Assembly: GCA_937910255.1 (NCBI GenBank)
Contig: CALEOQ010000485.1
Coordinates: 1-17,868, forward strand
Direction: 5' to 3'
Length of the DNA: 17,868 nucleotides
DNA from: an uncultured Caulobacteraceae bacterium
GTDB lineage: Bacteria; Pseudomonadota; Alphaproteobacteria; Caulobacterales; Caulobacteraceae
The notes beneath the pieces are model-generated. The model ran no database searches. It saw only the letters and a list, made by a program, of their open reading frames with translations, and was not told the DNA's origin. Below, piece by piece: positions 13,883 through 17,868 of the stretch (position 1 is its first letter; every line of letters starts with the position of its first letter). Made by a program: the position numbers and the translations under genes.

Positions 13883-14854
13883 TCAGGCCAGCAGGAGGAA
13901 GCCGGTATAGGCCACATAGGCCAGCAGGAAGCCGGCGCCCTCCAGGCGCTTCAGCCCCCCGCCCGTGCGCAGCAGCAGGGCCAGGAAGCCGGTGGCGGCC
14001 AAGAGGACCCAGATGTCCAGATTGGCGATCTCCGGCGGGATGCGGATGGGCGACACCGCCGCCGTGATCCCGAGAATGCCGAAGACATTATAGATGTTCG
14101 AGCCGATCACATTGCCCAGGGCCACATCGGCATGACGGCGCAGGGCGGCGACGACGCAGGCCACCAGCTCCGGCAGGGATGTGCCCACCGCCACGATGGT
14201 CAGCCCGATCACCCGCTGCGGCATGCCCAGCCCTTCGGCCAGCTGGATGGCTCCGCCGACCAGCAGACGCGCGCCGATCACCGTCAGGGCGATGCCCGCA
14301 GCCGTCATCAGGGCGAACCGGCCAAGGCGCTTCCAGTCGCGATCCACCGGCGGTCGGGTGGCGCCGGCCTCGGCGTTGCGCTCCCGCAGATAGGTCACCA
14401 CCAAGTAGGTCGCGAGCAGGGCCAGGAGGAAGAGGCCGAACCAGCGGTCGATAAAGCCGGCCACCACCGCCAGTAGGCAGGTCACCGACGAGGCGCCTAG
14501 CGCGATCATGTCCCGGCCGATGGCCTGGGGGCGGACATAGATCGGCGTGATCGCCGCGGTCAGCCCGAGGATCAGCAGGATGTTGGCGATATTGGAGCCG
14601 ACCACATTGCCCACGGCGATGTCGGGGGCGTTCCGCATTGCGGCGATCAGGCTGGTGACAAGCTCCGGCGTGGACGTGCCGAAGCCCACCAGCACCAGCC
14701 CGCTCAGCAGGGGAGAAACCCCCAGGACCCGGGCCGAGCCCACCGCCCCGCGGACCAGGATTTCACCGCCGAACGCCAGGAAGACCAGGCCGCCGATGAT
14801 AAGGAGGGAGATGATCACCTGGTCGCCGCCGATCGGCTCAGCAAGGGGTAGCAA
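13883..14854 (-). CDS. CaCA-family sodium/calcium exchanger-like protein
   Basis: This is an inner-membrane cation/Ca2+ antiporter of the CaCA superfamily (YrbG-like), up to 323 residues. About ten hydrophobic helices are visible. The two inverted alpha-repeats that form the ion path are intact: GFGTSTPELVTSLIAA with AVGNVVGSNIANI (about 57-91), and AVGTSLPELVACVVAA with ALGNVIGSNIYNV (about 222-257). Each carries the essential Glu in (S/L)PEL. A cytoplasmic loop rich in charged residues lies at about 155-178. Ion specificity cannot be read from sequence. The start is uncertain: TTG at 14854 gives the full frame, while GTG at 14818 removes 12 residues. Neither has a strong ribosome site. Confidence 0.92.
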   Translation of the reverse strand: MLPLAEPIGGDQVIISLLIIGGLVFLAFGGEILVRGAVGSARVLGVSPLLSGLVLVGFGTSTPELVTSLIAAMRNAPDIAVGNVVGSNIANILLILGLTAAITPIYVRPQAIGRDMIALGASSVTCLLAVVAGFIDRWFGLFLLALLATYLVVTYLRERNAEAGATRPPVDRDWKRLGRFALMTAAGIALTVIGARLLVGGAIQLAEGLGMPQRVIGLTIVAVGTSLPELVACVVAALRRHADVALGNVIGSNIYNVFGILGITAAVSPIRIPPEIANLDIWVLLAATGFLALLLRTGGGLKRLEGAGFLLAYVAYTGFLLLA

Positions 14855-14989
14855 TCAGGCAAGAGCCGCTCCTGTGGGTCGCGGAAAGAGCGAATGGGAA
14901 GGGCCAATGTTCCGCAAGAAACCGGCGCTTGGGGTCCGCGACGCGGTCGAGGCAAATCGACGGTGGGGCCCCTTCTGTCAAGACGTCCC

Positions 14990-15427
14990 CTAGGGCGAGA
15001 CCGCCGGCGCGAGTTCGAGGGCTTGCCGCCGCGCCTCGGCCTCCCGCGGGTCGAGCCGATGGGCGACGCTGCCCATCTGGTTGGCGAGCGCCTGGCCGCG
15101 CCGGGCCACAGCGGCCTCGGCGGTCCGGCTGGCCCGCGTGCATTGGGGGTATTCGGTGCGGCGGGCGGCGAAGCCGGAATTGAAGGCCTCCTTCATCCGC
15201 CGGTCGAGCGCCGCATCGGGCTGCTCGGTGTCGGTCACGCCGATCATCCGGTCGCGCCAGTACTGGTCGTATGCGCCTTCGCAGACCTGGCGCAGGGCGT
15301 GGCTCTCGCCCAGCACATAGGCGATATCCACCAGGGTCTGGCGTTGGGACGGCGTGCGTTCCTGGGCCAGGGCGGGGCTCGCCAGGGCCAGGAGACCACC
15401 AAGGAGGAGAAGCGCTGCGGCCCGCAT
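14990..15427 (-). CDS. TIGR02301-family secreted protein, function unknown
   Basis: This is a 145-residue protein with a signal peptide (MRAAALLLLGGLLALASPAL, cleavage near ALA-QE). The mature part begins with LVDIAYVLGESHALRQVC, then WRDRMIGVTDTEQPD, MKEAFNSGFAARRTEYPQCT and EAAVARRGQALANQM. This order matches a family of short alphaproteobacterial exported proteins known only as TIGR02301. The two cysteines (in LRQVCEG and YPQCTRA) probably form a disulfide in the periplasm. The start at 15427 is set by the signal peptide; the longer frame upstream runs antisense to the next gene. It is transcribed divergently from the YbjN-like gene across 115 bases, which contain short GC hairpins but no promoter I can assign. 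Confidence 0.82.
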   Translation of the reverse strand: MRAAALLLLGGLLALASPALAQERTPSQRQTLVDIAYVLGESHALRQVCEGAYDQYWRDRMIGVTDTEQPDAALDRRMKEAFNSGFAARRTEYPQCTRASRTAEAAVARRGQALANQMGSVAHRLDPREAEARRQALELAPAVSP

Positions 15428-15542
15428 GAACGCCAATCTGGGCCTTCCCTCGCCGGTTGTCACGGGCGCGCGCCTGAGGGGCGAGCCCTCGCGCTGAAGC
15501 GCAGCTTCTGCTAGCCGATACGCGACAGCGTGGGGAGCAATC

Positions 15543-16043
15543 ATGCGTTCAACAATCTTCGGCCAAGCCTTGGCGATCAGCCTCTTGGCGGCGTCGATAG
15601 CCGGCGCCGCCCAGGCCCAGACGGCCGCCCCGGCCCGCGATCCCAGCACCCTCATCGCCGTGCTGGCGGGCATGGGCGCCCGGGGCGAGATGGAGGGCCG
15701 CGAGGCGGGGCAGGTGCGTCTCAATGTGGTGACCCCGGGGGGCATCTTCGGCGCGGAATTCATCGGCTGCGACGAGGCGGGCCGCGCCTGCCGCGCGCTG
15801 GGCTTCAGCGCCAGCGTCGACAAGCGCGCCATGACCCTGGACCACCTCAACAGCTTCAACAGCCGCGACATCCTCTGCCGCACGGTGATGCGCGGCGACC
15901 AGGTCGATGTCCGCTACGGCCTCCTGCTGGCCGACAGCCAGACCGAGGGCGACCTGCGCGACCAGGTGGCCGTGTGGCAGCGCTGCCTCGGCGCCTTTGC
16001 AGGCCTGGCCAACGATCCCGACGCCTTCCTGGCCGCGCCCTGA
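15543..16043 (+). CDS. YbjN-domain-like secreted protein
   Basis: This is a 166-residue protein with a signal peptide (MRSTIFGQALAISLLAASIA, cleavage near AQA-QT). The following segment resembles YbjN-domain proteins: FIGCDEAGRACRALGFSASV, then LDHLNSFNSRDILCRTVM, then VRYGLLLADSQTEGDLRD and VAVWQRCLGAFAGL. The hallmark is the paired Cys of GCDEAGRAC followed by a segment corresponding to the N-x-W-N motif. YbjN-domain proteins have been linked to stress and motility regulation in E. coli, but exported members have no known role. The ATG at 15543 has GGGGAG at 15532-15537. It ends 12 bases before the convergent nitronate monooxygenase stop. Confidence 0.7.
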   Translation: MRSTIFGQALAISLLAASIAGAAQAQTAAPARDPSTLIAVLAGMGARGEMEGREAGQVRLNVVTPGGIFGAEFIGCDEAGRACRALGFSASVDKRAMTLDHLNSFNSRDILCRTVMRGDQVDVRYGLLLADSQTEGDLRDQVAVWQRCLGAFAGLANDPDAFLAAP

Positions 16044-16055
16044 CGGACGCGCCGC

Positions 16056-17033
16056 TCAGGCCGGGACGCGACTGCGGAGTTTGGCCATCCGGTCGATGGC
16101 GGCCTCGGCCTCGGCGACCATCTCGGCCACGATCTGGGCGGCCGGCTTGATATCGTGGATTCCGCCGGCCGACTGGCCCATGGCGAAGCAGGAGCGGTCC
16201 GGGTCGAGCCCTTCGACCTGGCCGCCGATGCCGCCCATCACACCGGCCTTGGACGAATGCATGGCCTGCATCGGGAAGGGCTGGATCTCCTGGGGCCTAG
16301 TCTCCCAGTCCTCCACATAGGGGTTCTTCATCACCCGCATGGGCTTGCCCGAATAGCAGCGGGTGCGGACCGTATCGACATCCTCGGCGGCCACCACCGC
16401 CTCGCGATAGGCCTGGCCGGCATGGGCCTCGGTCGAAGCGATGAACCGGGTGCCGATCCAGACCCCTTGCGCGCCCAGCGCCAGGGCCGCAGCCAGACCG
16501 CGGCCATCGGAAATGCCGCCAGCCGCCACCACCGGAATCTTCACCGCCTCGACGGCCTGGGCGACCAGCGGCAGGGTGCCCACCAGGCCCGTATGGCCGC
16601 CGCCCTCCCCGCCCTGGCAGATGACGGCGTCGCAGCCGGCCTGCTCGGCCTTGACCGCGTGCTTCACCGCCCCGCAGACCACCATGACCTTGAGGCCCGC
16701 AGCCTTCAGCTTCTCCATGATCGGCATTGGCACGCCGAGGCCGGCGATGAAGGAGGAAGCCCCCTCTTCGATGATGATCTCCACCGAGGCGGTCAGGCTC
16801 TCGGGCGAGGCGGCCAGCAGGTCGACGCCAAAGGGCTTGTCAGTGAGCTTGCGGACCTTGCGCATCTCCTCGCGGATGAAGTCCGGTGAGCGGCCGGCCA
16901 TGCCCAGCACCCCATAGCCCCCGGCCTCGCAGACGGCGGCCACCAGCTCGGCATAGGCCACCCCGCCCATGCCCGCCTGCATGATCGGATGCTGGATCTC
17001 CAGCAGGTCGCAAAGCGGCGTGTGCAGGGTCAT
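16056..17033 (-). CDS. Nitronate monooxygenase (2-nitropropane dioxygenase family)
   Basis: This FMN-dependent TIM-barrel enzyme oxidises alkyl nitronates to carbonyl compounds and nitrite; some relatives act on other substrates. It has 325 residues. CDLLEIQHPIMQAGMGGVAY is the typical N-terminus. CDAVICQGGEGGGHTGLVGT contains the likely catalytic His H147, and VVAAGGISDGRGLAAALALG with GVWIGTRFIASTEA forms the phosphate-binding part for FMN. The C-terminal QSAGGIHDIKPAAQIV is also typical. The ATG at 17033 has GGGAGA (17041-17046) 7 bases upstream, which decides the start against the longer open frame to 17234. A short-chain dehydrogenase lies upstream in the same direction, but a terminator-like hairpin separates them. 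Confidence 0.95.
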   Translation of the reverse strand: MTLHTPLCDLLEIQHPIMQAGMGGVAYAELVAAVCEAGGYGVLGMAGRSPDFIREEMRKVRKLTDKPFGVDLLAASPESLTASVEIIIEEGASSFIAGLGVPMPIMEKLKAAGLKVMVVCGAVKHAVKAEQAGCDAVICQGGEGGGHTGLVGTLPLVAQAVEAVKIPVVAAGGISDGRGLAAALALGAQGVWIGTRFIASTEAHAGQAYREAVVAAEDVDTVRTRCYSGKPMRVMKNPYVEDWETRPQEIQPFPMQAMHSSKAGVMGGIGGQVEGLDPDRSCFAMGQSAGGIHDIKPAAQIVAEMVAEAEAAIDRMAKLRSRVPA

Positions 17034-17131
17034 GGCGTCATCTCCCGTGGTGTTCTGATTGCCCCCACCATGGCGCCGAGCGCCCCCGCCGCAAACACTG
17101 ACCCTGCGGCAGGGGGCGAAGCCCGAATCTT

Positions 17132-17210
17132 GAACCACGAAGAGCACGAAGAACACGAAGGACTCGCAGCCCCTTCGATCCCTTCGTGTCCTTTGTGGGC
17201 TTCGTGGTCG
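17132..17210. repeat. Long imperfect inverted repeat with internal CACGAAG units
   Basis: The left arm (17132-17161) contains three tandem units of the form CACGAAG(A/G) spaced 9 to 10 bases apart. The right arm (17181-17210) is its imperfect reverse complement; about 25 of 30 positions pair, and the 19-base centre does not. Similar CACGAAG-rich intergenic hairpins occur in many proteobacterial genomes as dispersed elements. Only one copy is in this window, so dispersal cannot be shown here. Confidence 0.75.
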
Positions 17211-17217
17211 AAAACTA

Positions 17218-17234
17218 TTGCGCCTGCGGCGCAA
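17218..17234 (-). terminator. Intrinsic terminator after the short-chain dehydrogenase
   Basis: A perfect 7-bp stem TTGCGCC/GGCGCAA with a 3-base loop lies 9 bases past the stop codon at 17244-17246. On the minus strand it is followed by TAGTTTTC. The stem and short T run are terminator-like. Confidence 0.65.
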
Positions 17235-17243
17235 GGATCAGGG

Positions 17244-17698
17244 TCAGAAGACGCCGTAGCCGCCGTCGATCAGGAAGGAGTCGCCGGTGTGGAAGCGGGA
17301 GGCGTCGGAGGCCAGATAGACCGCCATGCCGCCGAAATCGGCCGGTTCGCCCCAGCGGCGCATGGGCACGCGCTTGATGACGTTCTCGTTGAACTTGTCG
17401 TTGTCCTGGGCGCCGGCGGTCATGTCGGTGGCGATCCAGCCGGGCAGGATCACATTGGCCCGCACGCCATAGCGGGCGTGCTCCACGGCGATGGCCCGGA
17501 CCATGGGGATCAGGGCGCCCTTGGTGGCGGCATAGGCCTGGTTGCGGGCCGCGCCGTCGAGGGCCGACAGCGACGAGATCGCCACCAGCGAGCCCCCCTG
17601 CCCGTCGCCGCCGCGGGCGACCATGTGCTTGCAGGCCTCGCGGAAGGTGAAGAAGACCCCGTCGAGATTGACCGACAGCACCTTGCGATAGGTCTCGG
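17244..17698 (-). CDS. Short-chain dehydrogenase/reductase, 5' part missing
   Basis: This is the C-terminal 150 or so residues of a classical SDR oxidoreductase using NAD(P)H. VLSVNLDGVFFTFREACKHM gives the structural Asn. LVAISSLSALDGAARNQAYA with TKGAL contains the catalytic Ser and the YxxxK pair. ANVILPGWIATDM is the motif after the active site, and the protein ends in FLIDGGYGVF. The N-terminal TGxxxGIG nucleotide-binding motif is absent because adapter begins at 17699. The apparent start peptide TGVQTCALPIS in the same frame is translated adapter, not protein. The substrate cannot be inferred; FabG-like and other SDRs share all these motifs. A terminator-like hairpin follows directly. 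Confidence 0.93.
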
Positions 17699-17762
17699 AG
17701 ATCGGAAGAGCACACGTCTGAACTCCAGTCACGTCGTAATCTCGTATGCCGTCTTCTGCTTG
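17699..17762 (+). other. Illumina TruSeq index adapter (P7), contaminant
   Basis: The insert ends at 17698 and is followed by AGATCGGAAGAGCACACGTC, the index primer region, then the 6-base index GTCGTA (17733-17738) and ATCTCGTATGCCGTCTTCTG to TTG. All 64 bases fit the adapter with no error outside the index. Its translations create the known artefact peptides TGVQTCALPIS and KSTRLNSSH. Confidence 0.98.
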
Positions 17763-17868
17763 AAAAAAAAAAACACCCCCACCCCTCCCCCCGCCCCCCC
17801 CCCCCCCGCGACACGCTCACGACTGTACCCCGTCTAGCCATGAACACCGACCCCTGTACACCTCACAC
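17763..17868. other. Post-adapter poly-A and noise
   Basis: Eleven A residues, then C-rich low-complexity sequence and unmatched bases, the usual content of cycles run past the end of an adapter. It mirrors the 5' end and should be trimmed. Confidence 0.93.

Noticed and set aside
17699..17740. A possible novel short peptide start for the dehydrogenase (TGVQTCALPIS)
   Set aside because: It is translated Illumina adapter.

Overview
The window is an assembled contig of about 17.9 kb from a high-GC alphaproteobacterium, most likely a Caulobacterales member (Caulobacter/Phenylobacterium/Brevundimonas-like). The assignment is an inference. It rests on the roughly 70 % GC, the split b'/b ATP synthase stalk genes, the two-subunit glycine dehydrogenase, an ispH-thrB-rnhA neighbourhood and a TIGR02301-type secreted protein. 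Both ends are not natural DNA: bases 1-134 and 17699-17868 are Illumina adapter read-through plus homopolymer and noise, so genomic sequence runs only from about 135 to 17698. The first roughly 665 genomic bases (a membrane-dipeptidase fragment) are joined near base 797 to the middle of an ATP synthase b' gene. Both genes are cut at the same point, so this is almost certainly a chimeric join.

Layout. 135-799: dipeptidase fragment (minus). 799-1549: ATP synthase b' (3' part) and b (plus). 1536-1958: small PGPGW-type membrane protein (minus). 2089-6509: complete glycine cleavage operon gcvT-gcvH-gcvPA-gcvPB (minus), preceded by a tandem two-aptamer glycine riboswitch at 6575-6763. 6914-7728: arsR-arsI organoarsenical module (minus) with an AT-rich operator/promoter at 7720-7764. 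7768-10612: signal-peptide protein, argS and a YnfA-like membrane protein (minus). 10731-13863: ispH, thrB and rnhA (plus), interrupted by an AbrB-type antitoxin/Doc toxin pair on the opposite strand (11748-12371). 13883-14854: Na+/Ca2+ exchanger family (minus). 14990-15427 and 15543-16043: two divergent small secreted proteins. 16056-17033: nitronate monooxygenase (minus). 17244-17698: 3' part of a short-chain dehydrogenase (minus), with a terminator and a long imperfect hairpin repeat downstream.

How the parts work together. The gcv genes form a glycine-induced catabolic operon in which glycine is sensed by the leader RNA, and overlapping or nearly abutting genes give coupled translation. 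The arsR-arsI pair is a self-contained inducible detoxification unit. The ispH-thrB-rnhA cluster is housekeeping. The toxin-antitoxin pair inside it, on the opposite strand and visibly less GC-rich, looks like a late insertion. I see no phage, transposase, CRISPR array, tRNA or rRNA. No wholly undescribed system is supported. The most interesting biology is the riboswitch and its abutting palindrome, the AbrB-Doc insertion, and the ars operator that covers its own start codon.
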